From NCBI RefSeq assembly GCF_900168295.1, contig NZ_FVZL01000007.1:62001-126000 (forward strand): DNA of 64,000 nt. Direction: 5' to 3'. Made by a program: the position numbers and the translations under genes. This DNA is from Arthrobacter sp. P2b. Its GTDB lineage: Bacteria > Actinomycetota > Actinomycetes > Actinomycetales > Micrococcaceae. The notes beneath the pieces are model-generated. The model was not told where the DNA came from. It saw nothing but the letters and a program-made list of their open reading frames with translations, and searched no databases. The stretch's first letter is position 1; each line of letters begins with the position of its first letter. Below are positions 1 to 7,679 of the stretch, piece by piece.

Positions 1-26
1 CGCGCGGCGCTGGTCCGGGCGGCTAC

Positions 27-62
27 TTTGGCGCACCGAAACATAGATTTAGGCATACCGAA
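27..62. promoter_or_regulatory. Tandem DtxR/MntR-like operator pair
   Basis: Two boxes of the form TTnGGCnnACCGAA occur at 27-40 and 49-62. They agree at 11 of 14 positions and start 22 bp apart, about two helical turns, so they would lie on one face of the DNA. The half sites resemble metal-responsive DtxR/MntR family operators. No gene in the window starts directly from them, so the likely target is a leftward gene beyond position 1. The binding protein is inferred, not shown. Confidence 0.35.
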
Positions 63-150
63 TATTCTAGGCGAAGCACGTTTTCTTGACCAACGTTCCC
101 CGGAACACCCGGCGCCATCCCGCCTCGCGACGCACCCGCCCAACTAGGTC

Positions 151-192
151 GCGCTAACTGTCGTTATGAGGCCCCATAACGACAGTTAGCGC
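151..192. repeat. Perfect 18-bp-arm palindrome
   Basis: Arms 151-168 and 175-192 are exact reverse complements around a 6-nt loop. There is no T-run after either arm, so it is not a typical terminator. It sits 28 bp upstream of the CPBP protease gene. It may be a dispersed intergenic repeat, a structured RNA element, or a terminator for a gene left of the window. Confidence 0.6.
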
Positions 193-219
193 TACCTGGT
201 TGGGAGGCTAGGCTGAAGT

Positions 220-981
220 ATGGCCACCGTCCACCGCGTACCGCCCGCACCGCAGCCACAGCTGTACCGCTTCTCGCCCCTGGATTTCGCCACGCTGGCG
301 ATGTACGTGGCGATCGCCGGGTTCTTCACCGTGGCCGGGAACCTCCTGGCACCCTTCCTGCGGCAGGTGGCCCCGAGTCCGGCGGCTGCGTCCTACGCCG
401 TGAACCTGCTCTTCTACGGTTCGGTGGGCATCCTGGCGCTGCTCGCCGCGCGCCGGGTCGTGGCGCGCGACCTGAAGGTCCTCGCCACCCGGCCGTGGTT
501 CACGCTGATGATGGTGCCCGCAGCAGTGGTGGCCATGCTGATCCTGACGGCGATCGTGGTGGCGATTGGCGGCGAGGTGCAGACGTCGGAAAACCAGGCC
601 GGACTGCAGCAACTGATGCAGCAGGTCCCCGCCTGGCTGATGGTGCCGGTGGTGGTGGTGGTTGGCCCATTCGTGGAGGAGTACATCTTCCGGCACCTGC
701 TGATCGGCAAGCTCAGCCGGCGCGTCAACATCTGGGTGTGCTGTGCCCTGTCCGTCGTCCTGTTCGCAAGCATCCACATCGCGGGACAGGAAGCCATCAC
801 GCTCACCGCCCTGCTGCCGTACCTTGCCATGGGTGCAACCCTGGTGTTCGTCTATGTCTGGACCGGCAGGAACCTGATGTTCTCCTACTTCGTCCACGCC
901 GCCAAGAACCTGCTGGCCGTCGTCTTCATCTATGCCATCCCGCCGGAACTCTTCGAGCAGATCCAGCAAGTGCCTGCCTAA
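220..981 (+). CDS. CPBP family intramembrane metalloprotease
   Basis: A 253-residue membrane protein with several hydrophobic helices and the CPBP (CAAX protease/bacteriocin-processing, Abi) signature. Motif 1 is EEYIFR at residues 153-158, giving the paired glutamates and the arginine. Histidines at about 186 (ASIHIAG) and 226 (YFVHAAKN) complete the expected metal site. Family members cleave within the membrane; in bacteria their substrates are mostly unknown. The ATG start fits the first membrane segment. The gene is monocistronic or followed by the VOC gene on the same strand after 73 bp. Family assignment is firm, role unknown. Confidence 0.88.
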   Translation: MATVHRVPPAPQPQLYRFSPLDFATLAMYVAIAGFFTVAGNLLAPFLRQVAPSPAAASYAVNLLFYGSVGILALLAARRVVARDLKVLATRPWFTLMMVPAAVVAMLILTAIVVAIGGEVQTSENQAGLQQLMQQVPAWLMVPVVVVVGPFVEEYIFRHLLIGKLSRRVNIWVCCALSVVLFASIHIAGQEAITLTALLPYLAMGATLVFVYVWTGRNLMFSYFVHAAKNLLAVVFIYAIPPELFEQIQQVPA

Positions 982-1054
982 GCACCCAACGCGGGGTCAG
1001 GCACGTTTCCTCAAGCATCTATCGCCGGGGCACCTGCCGCCGTACCTTGGGTGG

Positions 1055-1495
1055 ATGGGACTGAACATCCAGATTGTCATCGACTGCCAGAAGCCGCACG
1101 AGCTTGCCGACTGGTGGGCCGAAACCCTGCAGTGGTCGGTGGAGCCGCAGGACGCCACATTTATCCGGTCCATGATCGACCAGGGCTTCGCCACCGAGGA
1201 CCAGACCATGACGCACCGCGGAAACCTGGTGTGGCGGGACGGTGCCGCTATCCGGCCGCCCGAGGAAATCGAGGCGAAAGCCCCGGCACGGCGCCTCCTG
1301 TTCCAGACCGGTGAGGACGAAAAGGTGGTCAAGAACCGGGTGCACTGGGACGTGAACCTCGCCGGCCGGGACAAGGACGAGGTGCGCAGCGAGCTGGAAG
1401 CGAGGGGCGCCTCCTTCCTGTGGACGGCCAACCAGGGCCCGCATTCCTGGCACACCATGGCCGACCCCGAGGGGAACGAGTTCTGCATCAGCTGA
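1055..1495 (+). CDS. VOC (glyoxalase-like) family protein
   Basis: A 146-residue single-domain protein. The N-terminus (LNIQIVIDCQKPHELADWW) and the end (WHTMADPEGNEFCIS) are hallmarks of glyoxalase-like VOC domains, including the terminal glutamate of DPEGNEF that often binds metal. I place the start at the ATG at 1055, because the frame upstream of it lacks VOC character. VOC proteins are diverse (lyases, dioxygenases, resistance binding proteins), so no substrate can be assigned. Confidence 0.8.
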   Translation: MGLNIQIVIDCQKPHELADWWAETLQWSVEPQDATFIRSMIDQGFATEDQTMTHRGNLVWRDGAAIRPPEEIEAKAPARRLLFQTGEDEKVVKNRVHWDVNLAGRDKDEVRSELEARGASFLWTANQGPHSWHTMADPEGNEFCIS

Positions 1496-1517
1496 GCCCG
1501 ATTACTAGACTTGGACG

Positions 1518-2471
1518 GTGAGCAACCAAATCCCCGCCCCGGTGTCCGACGTCTTCGATCCCACCCGCTGGCGGGTGGTGTCCGGGTTCGAGGACTTCCA
1601 GGACATGACCTACCACCGCCAGGTGGAGCGCGACGCCGACGGCACCTGGGTGCGTGACCTGCCCACCGTGCGGATCGCGTTCAACCGGCCCGAGGTCCGC
1701 AACGCGTTCCGGCCCGGCACGGTGGATGAGCTCTACCGGGCCATGGACCACGCCCGCATGACCCCGGACGTTGCCACCGTGCTGCTCACCGGCAACGGCC
1801 CCTCCCCCAAGGACGGCGGCCACTCGTTCTGCTCCGGCGGCGACCAGCGGATCCGGGGCCGGGACGGCTACCGCTATGCCGACGGCGAGACGCAGGAGAC
1901 CATCGACCCCGCCCGCGCCGGCCGGCTCCACATCCTGGAAGTCCAGCGGCTCATGCGCACCATGCCCAAGGTGGTCATCGCCGTCGTCAACGGCTGGGCT
2001 GCCGGCGGCGGCCACTCCCTGCACGTGGTCTCCGACCTCACCATCGCCTCCCGCCAGCACGGCAAGTTCAAGCAGACGGACGCCACGGTGGGAAGTTTCG
2101 ACGCCGGCTACGGCTCGGCGCTGCTGGCCCGGCAGATCGGGCAGAAGTCCGCCCGGGAGATCTTCTTCCTGGCCCGCGAATATTCCGCGGAGGACATGGT
2201 CCGGATGGGCGCGGTCAACGAGGCCGTGGACCATGAGCGCCTTGAGGAGGTTGCCCTGGAGTACGCCGCCGATATCGCCCGGCAGTCGCCCCAGGCCATC
2301 CGGATGCTGAAGTTCGCCTTCAACCTTGCCGACGACGGGCTGGCCGGCCAGCAGGTGTTCGCCGGCGAGGCCACCCGGCTGGCGTACATGACCGACGAGG
2401 CGGTGGAGGGCAAGGAAGCCTTCCTGCAAAAACGCGACCCCGACTGGTCCAGCTTCCCGCACTACTTCTAA
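1518..2471 (+). CDS. menB: 1,4-dihydroxy-2-naphthoyl-CoA synthase
   Basis: A 317-residue crotonase-fold enzyme of menaquinone biosynthesis that closes the ring of o-succinylbenzoyl-CoA to 1,4-dihydroxy-2-naphthoyl-CoA. Visible signatures are the oxyanion region FCSGGDQRIRG, the segment GWAAGGGHSLHVVSDLTIAS, and GSFDAGYGSALLARQ with the catalytic aspartate typical of MenB. The length fits actinobacterial MenB, which carries an N-terminal extension. The start is GTG at 1518. It is followed after 13 bp by menE and then by menA on the same strand, an expected late-menaquinone operon. It acts in the cytoplasm. Confidence 0.96.
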   Translation: MSNQIPAPVSDVFDPTRWRVVSGFEDFQDMTYHRQVERDADGTWVRDLPTVRIAFNRPEVRNAFRPGTVDELYRAMDHARMTPDVATVLLTGNGPSPKDGGHSFCSGGDQRIRGRDGYRYADGETQETIDPARAGRLHILEVQRLMRTMPKVVIAVVNGWAAGGGHSLHVVSDLTIASRQHGKFKQTDATVGSFDAGYGSALLARQIGQKSAREIFFLAREYSAEDMVRMGAVNEAVDHERLEEVALEYAADIARQSPQAIRMLKFAFNLADDGLAGQQVFAGEATRLAYMTDEAVEGKEAFLQKRDPDWSSFPHYF

Positions 2472-2484
2472 GGCAGGAACGGCA

Positions 2485-3666
2485 TTGAATAGCGGCCCCC
2501 TCAACATCGAACCGGCCCTGAAAGCCCTCGCGGCCGCCCTCCACGGCGAGGGCCCCGCCGTCGAACTCTCCATCGGCGCGGACGGCGCCCTGGTGGTGGG
2601 CCACATCGAAACGCCCGGCTGCGATGACGCCGTGGCCGTGGTCCGCACCTCCGGTTCCACCGGATCGCCCAAGGCTACCGTCCTGACCGTGGAGTCGCTG
2701 GCCGCATCCTCCATGGCCACGGCGCTGGCGCTCAAGGGCGAAGGGCAGTGGCTGCTGGCGTTGCCCGTGCAGTACGTCGCCGGGATCCAGGTACTTGTCC
2801 GCTCCCTGTTCGCCGGCACCCGCCCCTGGGTCATGGACATGTCCGGCGGGTTCACCCCCGAGGCCTTCACGGCCGCGGCGCTGGAACTGACGGACAAAAT
2901 CCGCTTCACCTCCCTGGTCCCCACCCAGCTGCAGCGGCTCCTCGACGACCCTTCCCCGGAGACGCTGGCTGTGCTCCGCCGCTTCAACGCCGTCCTGCTG
3001 GGCGGCGCGCCGGCACCGGAATCCCTGCTGGCGGCAGCCCGGGAGGCCGGCGTGCGCGTGGTCACCACCTACGGTTCCGCCGAATCCTCCGGCGGCTGCG
3101 TCTACAACGGCTACCCGCTGGAGGGAGTCTCGGTCCGCGTGGACGGGGACGGCAGGATCCTGCTGGGCGGCGACACCATCGCCGCCGGCTACCTGGAAGC
3201 CCCGGACCAGGAATCCGGCACCTTCTTCGAGGAGGACGGCGTCCGCTGGTACCGCACCAGCGATCTGGGCAGCATCGACGACGACGGCCGCCTGAACGTG
3301 CTGGGCAGGCTGGACGACGTGATCATCACCGGCGGCGTGAAGGTTTCCGCCGCCCACATCCAGGAAGAGCTGGAAAAGTCCGACGCCGTCGCCGCGGCTT
3401 TCGTGGCAGGGGTGCCTTCCGCAGAGTGGGGCCAGGCCGTGGCGGCCTACGTGGCGCTGGCGGGCGAAGCCACCGCACAGGCCGGCGGCAGTCCGGAGGC
3501 AAGCGGGGACCACGCCGTCGTGCTTGAACAGGAGTGGCGGCGCACGTTGGGGATCCTGGCCCCCAAAACCGTCCTGGCCGCGTCCTCGCTGCGGATGCTG
3601 CCCAACGGCAAACCCGACCGGCTGGCCATGACCGCCGAACTCAGCGCCCTGCACCAGGGAAAGTAG
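2485..3666 (+). CDS. menE: o-succinylbenzoate-CoA ligase
   Basis: A 393-residue ANL-superfamily enzyme that activates o-succinylbenzoate through the acyl-adenylate and makes its CoA thioester, the substrate of the neighbouring MenB. The phosphate-binding motif is VRTSGSTGSPKATVLT (residues about 52-67). A TTYGSAESSGG motif and the hinge region RTSDLGSIDDDGRLNVLGRLDD follow. The protein is shorter than typical 450-500 residue MenE but matches compact actinobacterial forms. The start is TTG at 2485, 13 bp after menB. Its position between menB and menA supports the call over other acyl-CoA ligases. Confidence 0.93.
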   Translation: MNSGPLNIEPALKALAAALHGEGPAVELSIGADGALVVGHIETPGCDDAVAVVRTSGSTGSPKATVLTVESLAASSMATALALKGEGQWLLALPVQYVAGIQVLVRSLFAGTRPWVMDMSGGFTPEAFTAAALELTDKIRFTSLVPTQLQRLLDDPSPETLAVLRRFNAVLLGGAPAPESLLAAAREAGVRVVTTYGSAESSGGCVYNGYPLEGVSVRVDGDGRILLGGDTIAAGYLEAPDQESGTFFEEDGVRWYRTSDLGSIDDDGRLNVLGRLDDVIITGGVKVSAAHIQEELEKSDAVAAAFVAGVPSAEWGQAVAAYVALAGEATAQAGGSPEASGDHAVVLEQEWRRTLGILAPKTVLAASSLRMLPNGKPDRLAMTAELSALHQGK

Positions 3667-3741
3667 AGTGGACGTGCACCATTGCGGCGGGAACGTGCTT
3701 TTCGCCCCGCCGAACTCCCGAACCAACATGAGGTACTGACC

Positions 3742-4623
3742 GTGGCCACAGCCGCACAATGGATCCAAGGCGCACGACTCCGAACACTGCCGGCTGCGAT
3801 TGCGCCGGTGCTGATCGGCTCTGCCGCCGCCTACGAGATGGATTCGTTCCTTCTGTTCAACGCCATCCTGGCAGCGCTGGTGGCCCTCCTGCTCCAGGTG
3901 GGCGTGAACTTCGCCAACGACTACTCGGACGGCATCCGCGGGACGGACGACGACCGCGTGGGGCCGCTGCGCCTCGTCGGTTCGGGGGCGGCCAAACCGG
4001 AGCACGTCAAAAGGGCCGCGTTCGGCACGTTCGCCGCGGCCATGGTGTTCGGGCTGGTCCTGGTGGTCATCACCCAGAGCTGGTGGCTGATCCTGGTGGG
4101 CCTGGGCTGCGTCATGGCGGCCTGGGGCTACACCGGCGGCAAGAACCCGTACGGCTACATGGGCCTGGGCGACGTTTTCGTGTTCGTGTTCTTCGGCCTG
4201 GTGGCCACCCTGGGCACCACCTACACCCAGGCGGGACAGATCAACCTGCCCGCCATCATCGGCGCCATCGGCACCGGGCTGATCGCCACCGCCCTGCTCA
4301 TGGCCAACAACGTGCGGGACATTCCCACGGACATGCAGGTGGGCAAGAAGACGCTGGCGGTACGGCTGGGCGACAAGCACGCACGGGAGAGCTATGTGCT
4401 GATGCTGGCCCTGGCCATCCTGCTGGTCATAATCCTGGCTCCGGGCCGGCCGTGGATGCTGATCGTGCTGCTGCTGATTCCGGCCTGCCTGATGCCTTCG
4501 TGGCTGATGATCAACGGCCGCAAGCGCAAGAGCCTCATCCCGGTGCTCAAGCAGACCGGCCTGATCAACCTCGGCTACAGCGTGCTGTTCTCACTGGGCC
4601 TGGTGCTCGGCCACGGGTTCTAG
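3742..4623 (+). CDS. menA: 1,4-dihydroxy-2-naphthoate polyprenyltransferase
   Basis: A UbiA-family membrane prenyltransferase of 293 residues that joins a polyprenyl chain to 1,4-dihydroxy-2-naphthoate, giving demethylmenaquinone. The first Asp-rich motif is NFANDYSDGIRGTDD and the second is NNVRDIPTDMQVGKKTL. About eight hydrophobic helices are visible. I choose the GTG at 3742, giving VATAAQWIQGARLRTLPAA, over an earlier in-frame start at 3682, because UbiA similarity begins at AQWIQGARLRTLP. It is 75 bp downstream of menE and probably in the same unit. Confidence 0.95.
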   Translation: MATAAQWIQGARLRTLPAAIAPVLIGSAAAYEMDSFLLFNAILAALVALLLQVGVNFANDYSDGIRGTDDDRVGPLRLVGSGAAKPEHVKRAAFGTFAAAMVFGLVLVVITQSWWLILVGLGCVMAAWGYTGGKNPYGYMGLGDVFVFVFFGLVATLGTTYTQAGQINLPAIIGAIGTGLIATALLMANNVRDIPTDMQVGKKTLAVRLGDKHARESYVLMLALAILLVIILAPGRPWMLIVLLLIPACLMPSWLMINGRKRKSLIPVLKQTGLINLGYSVLFSLGLVLGHGF

Positions 4624-4645
4624 GGCTTTGCGTTAGCCGCTTCGG

Positions 4646-4966
4646 TTAGCCGCGCGCCTTGGGATCCTTGGCGTCGTTGCTGATGGCGACGTCCGGGTTG
4701 GCGTCCAGCAGGGAGTCCTCAGCGTGGGCGTCCTGGACTTCGCCGGCTGAGCGGAGCGGCTTGGCCTTGCCGGAGAACCGGTGGTGCAGGGCGGCGGCTG
4801 CCGCGTCCCGCTGCTTCTGGAAAAAGAGGTAGCTGACGGCAAAGGCAATGAGTGCTGCGCAGATGACGGACATCAGCACGCCCAGCTGCAGGAGGGTGAA
4901 GAGCACGAACAACGGCACGAAGAGTGCCAGGCGGATCAGGGAATATTTCAAAAAGGCCACATTCAA
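4646..4966 (-). CDS. DUF4229 small membrane protein
   Basis: A 106-residue protein with two hydrophobic helices near the N-terminus (about residues 9-30 and 32-50, ending YLFFQKQRDAAAAAL) and a charged cytoplasmic tail. The layout and the FFQKQRDAAA motif match DUF4229 proteins, which sit next to menA in many actinobacteria. It converges on menA with a 22-bp gap and diverges from the PLD-N gene. Function is unknown; location next to menaquinone genes suggests but does not prove a link. Confidence 0.8.
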   Translation of the reverse strand: MNVAFLKYSLIRLALFVPLFVLFTLLQLGVLMSVICAALIAFAVSYLFFQKQRDAAAAALHHRFSGKAKPLRSAGEVQDAHAEDSLLDANPDVAISNDAKDPKARG

Positions 4967-5022
4967 GTTTAGCGGCCTCCCGCCCGCGGTTCCGTGGGCC
5001 TCCTGACGATAGACTTAATGGC

Positions 5023-5415
5023 ATGCTCCTCCGTGTGGCTTTGGCCGTGGCAGTCCTCGTCATCTTTGTGTATGGCCTCGTGGACGTGATCCGGACCGAT
5101 GGCCGCCTCACGCGTGGGATCTCAAAGCCTGCGTGGATTGTGGTCATGATCGTCCTTCCCGTACTGGGCGCCATCCTGTGGCTGCTCATCGGGCGGCCGC
5201 GCGGGACATCCCCGCAGCAGCAGAATTACCGCCATCCCGCAGCTCCGGATGATGATCCGGACTTCCTCCGCAAGCTCGAGGTCCGCCGCCGCCAGGAGGC
5301 CGAGGCTGCCAGGCTGAAGAAGCTCGAGGAAGATCTGGATGCCAAGGCCAAGGACGGCGACGGCGGGAAAGACAAGCACGAAACTGACGAGCACGATACC
5401 GACGGACTGAAGTAG
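5023..5415 (+). CDS. Phospholipase D N-terminal-type (PLDc_N) membrane protein
   Basis: A 130-residue protein starting at the ATG at 5023. It has two transmembrane helices (about residues 3-19 and 36-55, the second IVVMIVLPVLGAILWLLIG), the arrangement of the PLDc_N domain that precedes some cardiolipin synthases. The catalytic PLD domains are absent. A charged Arg/Glu/Lys/Asp-rich tail follows (residues about 80-130). Stand-alone PLDc_N proteins are common in actinobacteria and have no known activity. The next gene begins 5 bp downstream. Confidence 0.82.
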   Translation: MLLRVALAVAVLVIFVYGLVDVIRTDGRLTRGISKPAWIVVMIVLPVLGAILWLLIGRPRGTSPQQQNYRHPAAPDDDPDFLRKLEVRRRQEAEAARLKKLEEDLDAKAKDGDGGKDKHETDEHDTDGLK

Positions 5416-5420
5416 GACGC

Positions 5421-6083
5421 ATGGCTCACGAATCTGACGGACAAGAACGGCTGCGGACCGACCCCTCCGGGACCGCCTCCCCGCCAGACGGGCCAAGCCC
5501 TACCCAGTCAGATTCCCCAACCGGCCAGCCGGTACCGCCGCCGCCCACCCAGCACGCGCCGCCGCCCCGGCCCGGTTTCTCGTATTCCGCCCCGGCACCG
5601 ATCGCCGTCATCCCGCCCGCGCCCGGAACCATCCGGCACGGCAGGACCCTGTGGCTTGTCAGCTTCGTGGCGGGGCTCGCCGTACTGGTGGGCTCTTTCC
5701 TCACCCGCGACGGCCATCTGGAGCGGCTTCGCAGTGTGGTGGAGGAGATGGCTCCCGGTGGTGACGCCGAAGCTGTCACCACGGCCACCGGCATCGTCTT
5801 CTGGGGAAGCGGCGGCGCCCTCCTGCTGGTGATGCTCCTGGAGGCCGTCATGCTGGGGGTGGTGCTGGGCCGCCAGAGCTGGGCACGCTGGGCCCTGGTC
5901 CCGCTGCTGGCCGGCCATGCCCTGGTCATGCTGGTGGCCACCGCGTTCCTGGTTCCCGACGGCGAGGGCGGCAGCTACGTCATGCTGCTCTGGGGTGCCG
6001 AGCTGCTCCTGGCCCTGATCGGGCTGGTGCTGTTCTTCCTGCCTTCATCCGGCGCCTGGCTTAAGTCGAGCCGGCCCGCTTAG
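5421..6083 (+). CDS. Proline-rich tetraspan membrane protein, function unknown
   Basis: A 220-residue protein with a Pro/Ser-rich, probably unstructured N-terminus (residues 10-70) and four hydrophobic helices at about 76-94, 118-145, 151-174 and 184-208. No enzymatic motif is seen. It begins 5 bp after the PLDc_N gene and is probably co-transcribed. The gene is followed by a pair of palindromic repeats. I do not recognise a named family beyond generic actinobacterial membrane proteins. Confidence 0.75.
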   Translation: MAHESDGQERLRTDPSGTASPPDGPSPTQSDSPTGQPVPPPPTQHAPPPRPGFSYSAPAPIAVIPPAPGTIRHGRTLWLVSFVAGLAVLVGSFLTRDGHLERLRSVVEEMAPGGDAEAVTTATGIVFWGSGGALLLVMLLEAVMLGVVLGRQSWARWALVPLLAGHALVMLVATAFLVPDGEGGSYVMLLWGAELLLALIGLVLFFLPSSGAWLKSSRPA

Positions 6084-6085
6084 TC

Positions 6086-6180
6086 GGTGGTTGAGCTGAA
6101 CTGGGTTTCGACAAGCTCAACCACCGGACTCACGGTGGTTGAGCCTGTCGAAACCGGGTTTCGACAGGCTCTATCACCGG
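6086..6180. repeat. Two copies of a GGTTGAGCCTGTCGAAACC palindromic repeat
   Basis: Two adjacent inverted repeats fill the gap between convergent genes. Unit 1 (6087-6125) pairs GGTGGTTGAG with CTCAACCACC around a TTTCGACAAG segment. Unit 2 (6135-6180) pairs GAGCCTGTCGAAACC with GGTTTCGACAGGCTC exactly. This sequence family is a known abundant intergenic repeat in Arthrobacter and related actinobacteria, possibly a mobile palindromic unit also used as a bidirectional terminator. Confidence 0.8.
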
Positions 6181-6185
6181 TATGC

Positions 6186-7679
6186 TTAGGCCGGCTGGCG
6201 GTGGCGCTGACGGGCGGAGGATTCCGCCAGGATGCCCTCGCAGCTGCGGATGACCACGCGGCAGGCGTCAAGGGCTGACCTGTCCGTCAGCGGGTTTTCG
6301 GCCACGGCGCGCCACCGCAGCAGGAAGCGGCGCGCCTCATCGGACAGTTCGTCCGGCGTCGCGTCCGCATCCAGCCCCAGGCGCACGTGGGATGCAGCGC
6401 CCCACCCCCCAATCAGGCCCTCGGCCTCGTTCGCCAGCTCGGAGCTCAGCGGCACACCGGTGGTCCGGAGCGTCGCCAACAGCCGCAGTTCCCGGAACTC
6501 GTGGGCGTTTGCCTGCAGCCGTTCCAGCGCGGCGGCCAGATGCTCCGTTCCCGGGCGGGGTGAGGTGCGCAGCAGGGACTCCACGCCCACCAGCGCGGTC
6601 CGTGCCTTCAGCGCCTCGGCGCGGGCCTGGAACTGGCGGCCCAGCAGGTCCAGCAAGGGATCCAGGCCGCTGCGCCGGGCGAGCTCGTGCGCCAGCGGTG
6701 TTGGTTCATCGAAGCCGTTTCGGATCAGGACCACGGCCAGCCGGATGCCGAACAGCCCGTACCTCGAGAGCAGGGAAGCCCTGGCCTCCGCGGTGAGCGA
6801 TTCCGGGCTTGTGGACCGGAGGAACCTGTCGGCCGAGAGCAGCATCTTTTCGCGGTCTGCTCGGTCCAGTCCGGCCAGCTGTTGGAGCGACACAAAATCC
6901 TGCTGGCGCATGGCCCGGGCGCTCTGGGCGAGGAGCCCTGCCACCGGGACAACCCCCAATGCCAGCTTCCGCAGGTTATGGTCCCGACGGTACCTTTCGG
7001 CGATCTCGCCTGCGGACAGCAGCGAATCGATCCGGCCGGCGCCCACCTCGTCAGCCCTGGACAGCACGGCGAGTGCGTTGACCGTGCCGGAGCGGCCCGC
7101 TTCCGTGTCCCGGAAGGATTCGAGGAAGCGCAGGTCGGATGCGTGCATGTGGCGCATCAGGTAGATGACGGCATCCGCCTCCGATGGTGTGTCCTCGGGC
7201 GTGAGGAAGCTGGTGGACCGTGCCGATACGTCCTCGGACAGCGAAGCGATGCCGGGGGTGTCGATCAGGGTCATGGTCTGGAGCATCGGGGACGGCCACT
7301 CCACATCCAGCCGGTCCACGTCCTCCGCCTGCACGTCCCCCAGCACGAACACCAGCCGGCCGTCCACGCGTTTGAGTGGCAGGTTCCGTGGTTCGCCGGT
7401 CTTCGGGTGCAGCGTGATCCGTGGCGTGTGGCCATGGCGGTACCAGGTGACGATGCGGGTGCATTCCCCGGTGTCCGTGGGAGCTATCTCCTCGCCGATG
7501 ATCGCGTTAAGCAGCGTGGACTTTCCGGCTTTCACCATTCCCGCGATGGCAATCCGCAACGGCTCCGCCAGCCTTCGGGCGTAACCCCGCAGCACGGCGG
7601 CTGCTGCGTCATCATCCCCGTAGGCTTTCAATGCCTCCTGGACCAGGCTGGCGGCTCCGGAAACAGTTGTGGCAGTCAT
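6186..7679 (-). CDS. Dynamin-like GTPase, second of a pair (IniC-like)
   Basis: A 497-residue dynamin-family GTPase. G1 is GMVKAGKS (residues 47-54), G3 is DTPG (140-143) and G4 is SRAD (207-210). The C-terminal half is helical and lacks a clear long transmembrane hairpin. Its ATG overlaps the stop of the upstream dynamin gene as TGATG, implying translational coupling and a 1:1 or hetero-oligomeric partnership. In mycobacteria the paired dynamins IniA and IniC follow IniB in the isoniazid-induced iniBAC operon and act on the membrane. The order here is the same. Naming it IniC is by order and pairing; sequence identity was not measured. Confidence 0.88.
   Translation of the reverse strand: MTATTVSGAASLVQEALKAYGDDDAAAAVLRGYARRLAEPLRIAIAGMVKAGKSTLLNAIIGEEIAPTDTGECTRIVTWYRHGHTPRITLHPKTGEPRNLPLKRVDGRLVFVLGDVQAEDVDRLDVEWPSPMLQTMTLIDTPGIASLSEDVSARSTSFLTPEDTPSEADAVIYLMRHMHASDLRFLESFRDTEAGRSGTVNALAVLSRADEVGAGRIDSLLSAGEIAERYRRDHNLRKLALGVVPVAGLLAQSARAMRQQDFVSLQQLAGLDRADREKMLLSADRFLRSTSPESLTAEARASLLSRYGLFGIRLAVVLIRNGFDEPTPLAHELARRSGLDPLLDLLGRQFQARAEALKARTALVGVESLLRTSPRPGTEHLAAALERLQANAHEFRELRLLATLRTTGVPLSSELANEAEGLIGGWGAASHVRLGLDADATPDELSDEARRFLLRWRAVAENPLTDRSALDACRVVIRSCEGILAESSARQRHRQPA

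Noticed and set aside
2320-4380. Minus-strand 686-codon ORF across menB, menE and menA
   Set aside because: Crosses three recognised genes and has no recognisable domain.
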